A stretch of 64,000 nucleotides of DNA, taken from assembly GCF_947501165.1 (NCBI RefSeq), contig NZ_CANMUU010000002.1, positions 744,001-808,000 of the forward strand, read 5' to 3'. The stretch's first letter is position 1, and each line of letters begins with the position of its first letter. This document shows positions 17,402 to 24,579 of this stretch, piece after piece. A program made the translations under genes and the position numbers. The DNA comes from an uncultured Allomuricauda sp. Its GTDB lineage: Bacteria; Bacteroidota; Bacteroidia; Flavobacteriales; Flavobacteriaceae. The notes under the pieces were generated by a model. It had not been told where the DNA came from, searched no databases, and saw nothing but the letters and a program-made list of their open reading frames with translations.

Positions 17402-18065
17402 ATGAAAAAACACAAAATAAAATTATTGATTACATTTATTTCAATTGGTGTAATTGTCTTCCTGATTGTAATTCTGCTTTTAAATCTATTTCCTGCAATG
17501 GATGATAATGGAAGAATGAATGTCATTGTAAATCTAATTACAAATATTTTAGGGACAATTATTGGGGCAGGATTAGCTTTTTATTTTGCTATCCGTCAAT
17601 TTACGATTCAGAAATCAAAAGAAAAGACCGATTCTGCTGTTGATTTAACTCTTGAATTTCACGAAAAATTTAATTCGAGTGAAATGTTTGAGGCTAGAGG
17701 TAAAGCAGATAAATTGATTTTAGAAAACCACTCTGAATCTTTAGCTAAACTGTTTGATAAATTCGAGGAAGATAAAACTCGTTGTGTATTTTTAATTGTA
17801 CGATTTTATGAACAACTCTGGTATTTTATTAAGCACGATAAGGTCGACTTAAAACTTGTTCCAGATTTTTTTTGGGAGTATCTTCTATTGGTGGTATATA
17901 GTTTGTTTCAAACACCAACTTCTTCAATCAAATTGGCAAGCAGGAAAAAATATAGAACTATTAAAAGAATGGTTTGATACTAATTCCAATAAATCAGACT
18001 TGGGAAATTGGATAGCAAATGCTGAGCAAGATAGAAAACGTAGGATTGAGGGAGAGAAACGATAA
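17402..18065 (+). pseudogene. Cassette 3: two-TM protein, frameshifted at a poly-T run
   Basis: The first part (ATG 17402; an in-frame TTG at 17363 is possible) has two membrane segments (LLITFISIGVIVFLIVILLL and ILGTIIGAGLAFYFAI) and a helical cytosolic part like DUF4760-type proteins. After VPDFF it would run out as SSIKLASRKK and stop at 17977. The other frame continues naturally with FYWWYIVCF and LKEWFDTNSN up to 18065. The shift maps to the run of eight T at 17866-17873; removing one T joins the two halves. This is either a real mutation or a sequencing error. Family not firmly recognised. Confidence 0.6.
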
Positions 18066-18093
18066 ATTAGAATTTAAGAGAATATAAAACTAT

Positions 18094-18326
18094 GCACAAC
18101 AATGTATAACCACAATTTACTCACGAATGTTTATTTTCAAAAGAGTTCGTCAGTCGCTCGGCTCTGGTCAGTGGATTCGACCACCCTTCGACTTCGCTCA
18201 GGGCAGGCTCAAGCGAATCCACCCCGCCTTGCCAGGCGTGGCAGGTCGGAATTGCGAGCGTCAGTGCTTAATCGAATAACAGTAATTTAAAACCCGTAAC
18301 TGACGGTTATACGAGACTGTTGGCAA
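18094..18326 (+). repeat. attC-like site 3, with an inserted REP-like hairpin in its loop
   Basis: The 5' core is GCACAAC, the inner arm AATGTATAACC, the returning arm ACGGTTATACGAGAC, and G at 18319. TATGCACAA leading into the core is the reverse complement of the unit start TTGTGCATA (17274). The site is about 100 bp longer than the others because its loop holds CCCTTCGACTTCGCTCAGGG and CGCCTTGCCAGGCG palindromes. Confidence 0.7.
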
Positions 18327-18330
18327 CAAT

Positions 18331-18732
18331 ATGAATAAACTAATAATTCTCTCGCTTATAATGGTCGGATTTTCTTCCTGTGGACAAAACCTGAAATGTG
18401 CGGATTTTAAAAACGGGGCTTTTTTGATTCCTGGAGATTCGATTTACTCAATTAGTTCTAACATAATTCGCAAAAATGGACGACAAGTGGAATGGGGAAA
18501 GGCTGGAGACAGTACGCATGCAATTATAAAGTATTTGGACGATTGCAACTGGATTTTGACCTATGATACTGAATTGAACGAATTGGATGAGTTGGAACAA
18601 CTAATTAACGATTCGGGCGGAGTAAAAGTTGAGGTGTTGGAAATAAAAGGAGATACTCTTTTCTACAATGGGATTTTGAAAAATGACACCTTACTTTTTG
18701 AGCAACCTGGGACTATTATAAAACTGAAATAA
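18331..18732 (+). CDS. Cassette 4: small lipoprotein, unknown
   Basis: A 133-residue protein with a lipoprotein signal ending GFSSC (Cys17). The mature part is hydrophilic and beta-rich (FLIPGDSIYSISSNIIRKNG, VLEIKGDTLFYNGIL). The only start is ATG 18331, 11 bp into the cassette. I do not recognise the family. It is probably anchored to the outer membrane or periplasmic face. There is no room for a private promoter between the cassette start and the gene, so it is likely read from upstream. Confidence 0.7.
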   Translation: MNKLIILSLIMVGFSSCGQNLKCADFKNGAFLIPGDSIYSISSNIIRKNGRQVEWGKAGDSTHAIIKYLDDCNWILTYDTELNELDELEQLINDSGGVKVEVLEIKGDTLFYNGILKNDTLLFEQPGTIIKLK

Positions 18733-18739
18733 ATACTGT

Positions 18740-18873
18740 TGCCAACAAGGGCTATAATTTATAGCTGCAATTTCGCTAACTTGAAACTACTAAACAATCA
18801 ACGGCTGGATTTGCCACGGTGGAAATGCTCCGCATTTCTTCACCGCCACAAATCATAGCCGAGACCGTTGGCA
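18740..18873 (+). repeat. attC-like site 4
   Basis: The 5' core is TGCCAAC, the inner arm GGGCTATAATTTATAGC, the returning arm CCACAAATCATAGCC, and the 3' end GAGACCG with G at 18867. TGTTGCCAA (18738-18745) is the reverse complement of the unit start TTGGCAACA (18320). Confidence 0.72.
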
Positions 18874-18888
18874 TTAATTTGAAAAAAT

Positions 18889-19239
18889 ATGAAAAAAACC
18901 GTTGTACATTTTGAAATAGGATGCAGTAATATTGATAAAACATCCGAATTCTATAAAACTGTCTTTGGTTGGAATTTAAAGAAACACGGAAATTCTGCCT
19001 TAATTGATACAGGAGAGGAAGATGCTTTAAGTGGACATATCAATAAATTGGGACCAGACGACCCTCAAAATTATGTAACCGTTTATATTGAAACTGACTC
19101 TCTGCATTCTGATTTAAACGCAATTGAATTAAACGGTGGAGAGATATTTGTAAAACCAATTAAACTACCCGATGGAAGAGAGTTCGCTTGGTTTAAAGAT
19201 GTAGCAGGAAATCTAATAGGACTAATTACACCCAAGTAA
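18889..19239 (+). CDS. Cassette 5: VOC (glyoxalase-like) family protein
   Basis: A 116-residue protein of the vicinal oxygen chelate superfamily: two beta-alpha-beta-beta-beta modules, with VVHFEIGCSNIDKTSEFYKT at the N-terminus and GREFAWFKDVAGNLIGLI at the C-terminus. The first module's His (VHFEIG) and a C-terminal pattern where a Glu is often replaced are typical of small VOC proteins that bind or modify small molecules or antibiotics. No substrate can be assigned. It starts 21 bp into its cassette unit. Confidence 0.85.
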   Translation: MKKTVVHFEIGCSNIDKTSEFYKTVFGWNLKKHGNSALIDTGEEDALSGHINKLGPDDPQNYVTVYIETDSLHSDLNAIELNGGEIFVKPIKLPDGREFAWFKDVAGNLIGLITPK

Positions 19240-19263
19240 ACGTAATTTGGATAAAAAAACTGC

Positions 19264-19394
19264 TTACAACAATGGCTATAAGTAATTGCTTGTTCTCGCC
19301 TACTTCTGAAAATCCGCGAGGATTTTCAGTTTGGTGTGTACTTGCTAAGTTAAGTACTAATAAACGCAACTACTTATAGCCGGGACCGTTGGTC
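19264..19394 (+). repeat. attC-like site 5
   Basis: The 5' core is TTACAAC, the arm GGCTATAAGTAATTGC pairs with GCAACTACTTATAGCC (15 of 16), and the 3' end is CGGGACCG with G at 19388. The core does not match the start of its own unit (TTGGCAT), unlike most other units. Confidence 0.7.
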
Positions 19395-19506
19395 ATAATA
19401 TCTCTATTATTATAATTTTCTTCTATAAGGAATTCAACCTTGTATACTGTAACAAATTTGTATTTGACTTATCTCTGATACATAAACTACTTTAAACTCT
19501 CAGAAA

Positions 19507-20217
19507 ATGAAGAAAATAGGAATATATTTATTACTATTATTTACCACGCTTTTTTCTACACATTGCTATGCGACCTGGTCTATTATTGCTGTAGATAGAA
19601 AAACAGGAGAAATAGGAATTGTAGGGGCTTCTTGCACCTTTGATGTATCATGGATAGGGTCCATAGAACCCGGAAAAGGGGCTGTTATAGTGCAGGCAGC
19701 GAGTAATTACTATGCCAAAATGCGAGGTGTTACGCTTATGGAGAATAATGCTTCAGCTCAGGAAATAATGGATGCAATGATGGCCAAAGAATTTGATCCC
19801 GAACTACAACAATACGGAGTAATCTTAGTTAATGACAACAGCAGCCCTTTGGTTTATTCTGGAGCTCAGATTAAAGATTGGAATGGCGAAATGTTAGGTG
19901 ATGATTTTGCGGTAATGGGCAACATACTTGCAGGAGAGGAAGTAGTTCAGAAAGCCTACGAGGCCTTTGATCAAAATAGGGACAAATCTTTAGCTGAACG
20001 CTTAATGCTAGCCCTTAAAGCTGGAGAACAAGCCGGAGGTGATAAAAGGTGTGGAACACAATATGCCAGATCCGCTTTTATGATGGTTTACAAACCTGAA
20101 GATGGAGCTATTTTAAAATTAGCAATTCAAGGTATTGAGAAAGGTGGTAAACCCGCTGTAACTTTACTAAATCAACAATTTGATTTTTGGCGTAAAGAAG
20201 AAAAAGAAAAAAACTAG
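19507..20217 (+). CDS. Cassette 6: DUF1028 family Ntn-hydrolase-like protein
   Basis: A 236-residue protein with a signal peptide (YLLLLFTTLFSTHCYA). The mature protein starts TWSIIAVDRKTGEIGIVGAS, the N-terminal pattern of DUF1028 (an Ntn-hydrolase fold where the residue after the cleavage site could act as nucleophile). A GGDKRCGTQYARSAFMMVYK stretch near the C-terminus is also typical. The role of the family is unknown, with peptidoglycan or peptide amide substrates suggested. It starts 118 bp into its unit, a longer leader than its neighbours. Confidence 0.85.
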   Translation: MKKIGIYLLLLFTTLFSTHCYATWSIIAVDRKTGEIGIVGASCTFDVSWIGSIEPGKGAVIVQAASNYYAKMRGVTLMENNASAQEIMDAMMAKEFDPELQQYGVILVNDNSSPLVYSGAQIKDWNGEMLGDDFAVMGNILAGEEVVQKAYEAFDQNRDKSLAERLMLALKAGEQAGGDKRCGTQYARSAFMMVYKPEDGAILKLAIQGIEKGGKPAVTLLNQQFDFWRKEEKEKN

Positions 20218-20224
20218 AAACTAC

Positions 20225-20356
20225 CCCCAACAACGTATATAAAAAATAGCGGTTTAGGTACAAATCTAAACCGCTATTGCGTTTAATTAACTATATTAAT
20301 TTCCGAAAAGTTAGTGTATTAAATACCGTGACTTTTTATATACTAGACCGTTAGGC
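20225..20356 (+). repeat. attC-like site 6
   Basis: The 5' core is CCCCAAC. The arm GTATATAAAAAATAGCGG pairs with CCGTGACTTTTTATATAC, a sequence unlike the other sites but still paired. The 3' end is TAGACCG with G at 20350. An internal hairpin TAGCGGTTTAG/CTAAACCGCTA fills the loop. The core shares only CCAA with its unit start TTGGTCA. Confidence 0.7.
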
Positions 20357-20373
20357 TCAATACTGAAAAGCTT

Positions 20374-20754
20374 TTGATATACAGAAAATCACAAATCGGA
20401 TGGGTAATACTCGGAATTATAGTTCTGACAATCATTTTACTATTCATCTTATTTGAAACTCAGTGGGGTGATAATCCTTTAACCATGGTTCCTTTTGTAA
20501 TAATATCCATTCTTTTATTAATTATACTACTCTTATTTTACAAACTTACCATTGAAGTTGGTGGATCTTATTTAAATGTGATTTATGGGATTGGATTGAT
20601 TAAAATCAAATTGAATATTGATGATCTCCTTGGTACAAAGGTGATAAGAACAGCATGGTATTATGGACTGGGAATTAGGTTTACGGTCATGGTTGGAACA
20701 GCAGAGCCAGAAAAGCTAAAGAGAGTCCTAGATGAAAATTTCAATAGAATATGA
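20374..20754 (+). CDS. Cassette 7: two-TM protein with PH-like tail
   Basis: A 126-residue protein beginning at TTG (no ATG in frame near the start). Two membrane segments (WVILGIIVLTIILLFILF and MVPFVIISILLLIILLLFY) precede a beta-rich soluble part (YKLTIEVGGSYLNVIYGIG) resembling bacterial PH-like domains. Family not firmly recognised. Its TGA stop lies in ATGAGCCTAAG, at the edge of the downstream attC-like core. Confidence 0.7.
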   Translation: MIYRKSQIGWVILGIIVLTIILLFILFETQWGDNPLTMVPFVIISILLLIILLLFYKLTIEVGGSYLNVIYGIGLIKIKLNIDDLLGTKVIRTAWYYGLGIRFTVMVGTAEPEKLKRVLDENFNRI

Positions 20755-20859
20755 GCCTAAGATTGGCTATAATTCATTGATGCTTTTTAACTAACTTGAA
20801 ATATATTAACAATTAACCCAGCTGGATTTCGGTGGAATCATACCCAAGTCCATTGGCAT
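20755..20859 (+). repeat. attC-like site 7 (altered cleavage base)
   Basis: The 5' core is GCCTAAG, the inner arm GGCTATAATTCATTG, the returning arm GGTGGAATCATACC, and the 3' end GTCCATTGG, where the usual G before TT is A (20852). GAGCCTAA leading into the core is the reverse complement of the unit start TTAGGCTC (20351). Confidence 0.62.
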
Positions 20860-20881
20860 TCATTCGAGTCGAGCAATAAGA

Positions 20882-21694
20882 ATGAAAAATATAGAAACCT
20901 ATATCGTTGACTCATTTACCGACCAACCTTTTAAAGGAAACCCAGCGGGGGTTTGCATAGTAAAGGATGAACTTTCTAATTCAGAAATGCTTTCAATTGC
21001 AAAAGAATTGGGATTGTCAGAAACAGCATTTATTGGAGAGTTAAATGAGAATAATGAATATCCAATCCGGTTCTTTTCACCTAAAATGGAAATACCTTTA
21101 TGTGGGCATGCTACTCTTGCGTCTTCAAAAGTTCTTTTTGAAAAAAACGGACAAAATTCAATTGTTTTTGTGAATATTCAGAACTTAAAATTACCCATTG
21201 AGCTCGATAAAGAATTTATAAAAATGGAATTCCCCATTTATGAGACAGTCCCTAACGAAGTCCCCTCTAAATTACTTGAAGCCCTTGGAATTAAAGAAGT
21301 AAACCATAGTGAGTTCAATGCTGAAACTAAAATACTGCTACTTGAAATTGAGAGCGCTCAATTATTAAAAAACCTTGCACCCGATTACGACAAATTAAAG
21401 AAATCGCATAAAGGGATTAATGGAGTACTTGTAACAGCACTTTCAGCAAAGTCAGGATTTGATTTTGAATCAAGGTATTTTTGGCCTTGGAGCGGAACAA
21501 ATGAAGACCCAGTAACTGGAGGAACACATACTTTTTTGGCAAAATATTGGGGAAAGAAATTAAATAAGTTAAAGATGAATTCTTTTCAATGTTCTGAAAG
21601 AACTGGATTTATGGAAGTTGAATTATTGAACGAAGAGAAAATGACGATAAAAAGTAAGGCTCAAATTGTTTTAAAAGGGGAATTGAAAATATAG
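20882..21694 (+). CDS. Cassette 8: PhzF family isomerase/epimerase-like protein
   Basis: A 270-residue PhzF-family protein. The N-terminal stretch VDSFTDQPFKGNPAGVCI, the catalytic-type Glu in LGLSETAFI, the conserved PLCGHATLASS, and the second-half counterpart DPVTGGTHTFLAKYWG are all present, so the two-domain diaminopimelate-epimerase-like fold is complete. Members isomerize small carboxylates; the substrate is unknown. The ATG lies 30 bp into the unit. Confidence 0.93.
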   Translation: MKNIETYIVDSFTDQPFKGNPAGVCIVKDELSNSEMLSIAKELGLSETAFIGELNENNEYPIRFFSPKMEIPLCGHATLASSKVLFEKNGQNSIVFVNIQNLKLPIELDKEFIKMEFPIYETVPNEVPSKLLEALGIKEVNHSEFNAETKILLLEIESAQLLKNLAPDYDKLKKSHKGINGVLVTALSAKSGFDFESRYFWPWSGTNEDPVTGGTHTFLAKYWGKKLNKLKMNSFQCSERTGFMEVELLNEEKMTIKSKAQIVLKGELKI

Positions 21695-21697
21695 CCT

Positions 21698-21766
21698 ATG
21701 CAAGCAATGGCTATATGTCCACGTTGGGCAAAAGCCCGCTACCATTAATACAAGAGACCGTTGTAA
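21698..21766 (+). repeat. attC-like site 8 (short variant)
   Basis: The 5' core is ATGCAAG followed by CAATGGCTATATG. The 3' end is AGAGACCG with G at 21760. At ~69 bp it is the shortest site, and arm pairing is weak. The core matches its unit start (TTGGCAT) only with a gap. Confidence 0.5.
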
Positions 21767-21802
21767 CACCTTTAACCAAACCGGAAAAAGTAGTCTATTA
21801 AA

Positions 21803-22354
21803 ATGAAAATACTGATATTCGGAGCATCTGGTTCGGGAACCACAACCTTAGGAAATGAAATTGGTAAAAGAACTGATTTTAAACATTTGGATGTTGACGA
21901 TTACTACTGGAAAAAAACCAATCCACCATACCAAGTAAAAATACCCTTGACCGAACGGAATATAAATCTAAAAGCGGACTTCAAAAAGTTTGAGAATGTC
22001 GTCGTAAGTGGTTCAATGGTAAGCTGGGGAATGGAATGGAAAACAGCATTTGACTTAGCAATATTTATCCAATTGGAAAATGCCAAAAGAATGGAGCGAC
22101 TTAAAAACCGAGAAGCTGTACGTTACGGAGAAAAACTACTGACGGACAAAAATATCCAAAAGAACTCGAACGCATTTTTGGAATGGGCAAACCAATATGA
22201 AAATCCAAACTTTGATGGTCGCTCTTTGAAAGTTCATAATAATTGGATTGAAATGCTGGATTGTAAAATATTAAGGTTAAATGGAGCGACTGAATTGAAT
22301 GAAAATGTAGAAATAGTATTGAACAAAATAAAAGCGTGTTACAACAATGTATAA
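21803..22354 (+). CDS. Cassette 9: P-loop nucleotide-kinase-like protein
   Basis: A 183-residue P-loop NTPase with Walker A GASGSGTTTLG (residues 7-17). The Thr in place of the usual Lys (SGTTT rather than SGKTT) is seen in a subset of adenylate-kinase-like AAA proteins. VDDYYWKKTNPPYQ near residue 32 and RLKNREAVRYGEK later match the shikimate/adenylate-kinase-like group, whose substrates are mostly unknown. The final codons and stop (YNNV, TAA) overlap the downstream site. Confidence 0.85.
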   Translation: MKILIFGASGSGTTTLGNEIGKRTDFKHLDVDDYYWKKTNPPYQVKIPLTERNINLKADFKKFENVVVSGSMVSWGMEWKTAFDLAIFIQLENAKRMERLKNREAVRYGEKLLTDKNIQKNSNAFLEWANQYENPNFDGRSLKVHNNWIEMLDCKILRLNGATELNENVEIVLNKIKACYNNV

Positions 22355-22538
22355 ACATAATGTACTCACCAATGTTCATCCTTAAAGGTGTTCGTGGGTC
22401 GCTTTGCTCCAGTTGACTGATTTGGCTACCCTTCGACTTCGTTCAAGATAAATTAATCCATTCAGAATGGCTTACTATGCGTTCTTATTCGAAAAACAAT
22501 AACTTAAAACCCGTAGCTTAAGGGTATGACCGCCAAAT
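22339..22538 (+). repeat. attC-like site 9 (terminal, partly decayed)
   Basis: The 5' core is TTACAAC and the 3' end TATGACCG with G at 22532; the base pair after G is CC, not TT. GTGTTACAA leading into the core is the reverse complement of the unit start TTGTAACAC (21761). The loop holds a CCCTTCGACTTCG REP-like segment. The ATG of the next gene (22526) lies inside the site. Confidence 0.6.
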
Positions 22539-23326
22539 ACGATAAAATAGGAGTTGATTACAATCTGACACGAAAAGCAGACCCCTATTTAACCCAACAA
22601 CTGCTTTACCATTTACAACCCACCAAAAATGGCAGATATTTGGACATTGGCTGCGGGACAGGCAATTATACCCATGCTTTTCAAAAAAAAGGATATGATT
22701 TTATGGGTGTTGACCCCTCTAAAGTCATGCTGGATAGAGCAAGGAGGAAAAACCAAGAGATTGTTTGGAAAATAGGTTCAGCAGAAAACACTGGACTTCT
22801 TGAATCAAGTTTTGATGGTATCATTGGCTCTCTTACTATACACCATTGGACCAATTTGGAGTTAGCTTTTTTGGAATTGTTTAAGATTTTAAAACCCAAC
22901 CGGCGCATCGTAATCTTAACTTCAACGCCTATACAAATGAAGGGGTATTGGCTCAATCACTATTTTCCAAAAATGTTATTGGATTCCATAGTTCAAATGC
23001 CAAGCATGGAGCAAGTTAAAGAAGCGATCACCTTAAGCGGATTTGAGTTTCTGGAAACACACAAATATTTTATACAACCTAATTTGGAAGACCATTTTCT
23101 ATATTGTGGTAAACATAATCCAGAACTCTATTTTGATGAAAGAATTAGAAGTGGTATTTCCTCATTTTCTTCCTTGTCCAACAGGACAGAAGTAAAAAAT
23201 GGATTGTTACGATTGCGGGAAGATATAGACAGTGGAGAAATCAAGAATGTCATGAAGACCTATGAAAACGATTTTGGGGACTACCTTTTTATTATTGGTA
23301 AAACGCCGTTAGGTCCTAAGGTTTAA
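22526..23326 (+). CDS. Class I SAM-dependent methyltransferase
   Basis: A 266-residue methyltransferase. It has motif I LDIGCGTGNY (residues ~38-47), the acidic motif II in FMGVDPSK, and IIGSLTIHHW at motif IV, as in UbiE/Methyltransf_11 enzymes. The start KYDKIGVDYNLTRKADPYL is typical of the family, which supports ATG 22526 even though it lies within the 3' end of attC-like site 9. Substrate unknown. It seems to be the first gene past the intact part of the array. Confidence 0.9.
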   Translation: MTAKYDKIGVDYNLTRKADPYLTQQLLYHLQPTKNGRYLDIGCGTGNYTHAFQKKGYDFMGVDPSKVMLDRARRKNQEIVWKIGSAENTGLLESSFDGIIGSLTIHHWTNLELAFLELFKILKPNRRIVILTSTPIQMKGYWLNHYFPKMLLDSIVQMPSMEQVKEAITLSGFEFLETHKYFIQPNLEDHFLYCGKHNPELYFDERIRSGISSFSSLSNRTEVKNGLLRLREDIDSGEIKNVMKTYENDFGDYLFIIGKTPLGPKV

Positions 23327-23501
23327 AGCCTCCTCCACTACCGTAAGATTATATCTTGTGCCTGAAATACTTTCCCAACAATTTTTTAATTTAAGGGTCA
23401 GTTTATAACAAGTCTCCGTTTAGTAGCTGCTATCCTTACAAAATCATTGCCGAGACTTTCGTACATTTTTTTGGTCGTCAAATCTGAAATTTCTAAAAAC
23501 C

Positions 23502-24455
23502 GTGAAAAGGAGACAATTTATAAAGAAAAATACGGGTCTTTTGGCCACAATTCCTCTAATTAACCTACAACCTTTAATTTTTGAATTCATGAATGCGGAA
23601 ATTTTCAAATGTAAAATCGGAGGGTTTGAATGCACAATTTTCAAAGATTTGATGTTCAAGTATCAGGCTAAAGACTACTTCATAAATGCAAACGAAAAAG
23701 AACTTAACACTGCATTGAGAAATTACAATGTAAATCCTGATAACATCCCCTCACCATATATTGCAATGTTATTGCAAAAGGGAACTCAAAAAATACTTAT
23801 TGATTCGGGAATCGGGTTTTCGGAAGAGCCAATTGTATTTAAAGGAAAAACATTTGTTTTGAAAGGCAAACTGCAACAATTATTGGCCAAAGAGAACATT
23901 AGTACGACCGACATAACCGATGTTGTGATTACACATTTCCATCCCGACCACATTGGAGGAGTTTATACGCCTGAAGGTGAACTAGTTTTTAAAAATGCAA
24001 AGTTTCATCTTCATCAGGAAGAATGGGACTTTTGGAATACTTCAAAATCAGACTCTCAACCAGCATTATTCAAATTCTTTGTAGAAAACAACGTCACACC
24101 ATTAAAAAACGGGAATGTTAACTTTATTACCCAAGATTATCAAGAAATTTGTGAGGGAATAACATCGATTAATGCCTTTGGCCACACAGCAGGACAAATT
24201 GCACTAATCATAGGAGATACGAATGAAAAACTACTTTATATCTCCGATGCATTCTTACATCCTTTACATATCGATAGGCTAGACTGGCAAACCAATTATG
24301 ACTTAGACCATAAAAAGTCTAAAAAAACAAGAATTAAACTGTTAGAGCTTGCCAATAAAGAAAGTATGAAAATAAATGCGTTTCATTTTGATTTTCCAGG
24401 TCTTGGATTTGCTGAAAGAAATGGCGAGAAATGGAAATGGGTTTACGATAAATAA
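23502..24455 (+). CDS. MBL-fold metallo-hydrolase with Tat-like signal
   Basis: A 317-residue metallo-beta-lactamase-fold protein. The GTG start gives KRRQFIKKN, a twin-arginine type motif, then a hydrophobic stretch, so export as a folded metalloprotein is likely. Metal ligands are visible: THFHPDHIGG (HxHxDH), the His in AFGHTAGQIA, the Asp in YISDAFLH and a terminal His in AFHFDFPG. It resembles quorum-quenching lactonase-like members but the substrate is unknown. A decayed attC-like site begins 7 bp after its stop. Confidence 0.9.
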   Translation: MKRRQFIKKNTGLLATIPLINLQPLIFEFMNAEIFKCKIGGFECTIFKDLMFKYQAKDYFINANEKELNTALRNYNVNPDNIPSPYIAMLLQKGTQKILIDSGIGFSEEPIVFKGKTFVLKGKLQQLLAKENISTTDITDVVITHFHPDHIGGVYTPEGELVFKNAKFHLHQEEWDFWNTSKSDSQPALFKFFVENNVTPLKNGNVNFITQDYQEICEGITSINAFGHTAGQIALIIGDTNEKLLYISDAFLHPLHIDRLDWQTNYDLDHKKSKKTRIKLLELANKESMKINAFHFDFPGLGFAERNGEKWKWVYDK

Positions 24456-24461
24456 AAACGG

Positions 24462-24537
24462 TGTACAACGTATAACTTATTGCAGTCAAAAATTCAAAAC
24501 TAAATTTCCCACAATCAATTATCTTTAGACCGCACCA
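24462..24537 (+). repeat. Decayed attC-like remnant
   Basis: It begins TGTACAACGTATAACTTATTGC and ends ACAATCAATTATCTTTAGACCG, which pair imperfectly like the intact sites. The core TT after GACCG has become CA (24533). It marks the likely old right limit of the cassette array. Confidence 0.45.
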
Positions 24538-24579
24538 GTAATTTTCCACAATAGATTGCTATATATTCAACTGATTTTT

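Larger units (their letters stand above)
15669..22532 (+). mobile_element. Integron-like gene-cassette array (nine units, no integrase in window)
   Basis: Nine consecutive units (starts 15669, 16516, 17274, 18320, 18868, 19389, 20351, 20853, 21761) each carry a single + strand gene followed by a folded site of 69-233 bp. The sites share a 5' end of the type nnnnAACAATG(G/T), an inverted-repeat pair whose sequences covary, and a 3' end RGACCG followed by TT. In units 1, 2, 3, 4, 7 and 9 the first 8-9 bases of the unit are the exact reverse complement of the bases leading into the AAC/AAG of its own site. That is the arrangement produced when circular integron cassettes are inserted between G and TT. 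It resembles a CALIN (attC cluster lacking an integrase). A decayed tenth site lies at 24462-24537. Confidence 0.7.

Noticed and set aside
17856-18065. A separate small gene overlapping cassette 3
   Set aside because: It is the downstream half of the frameshifted cassette 3 protein, not an independent gene.
18102-18290. A 62-codon frame after cassette 3
   Set aside because: It lies entirely inside attC-like site 3 and its inserted palindromes.
15669-22532. Ordinary operon or insertion-sequence cluster
   Set aside because: There is no transposase, the repeats are not identical copies, and the unit-end complementarity is not expected for transposon ends or REPs.
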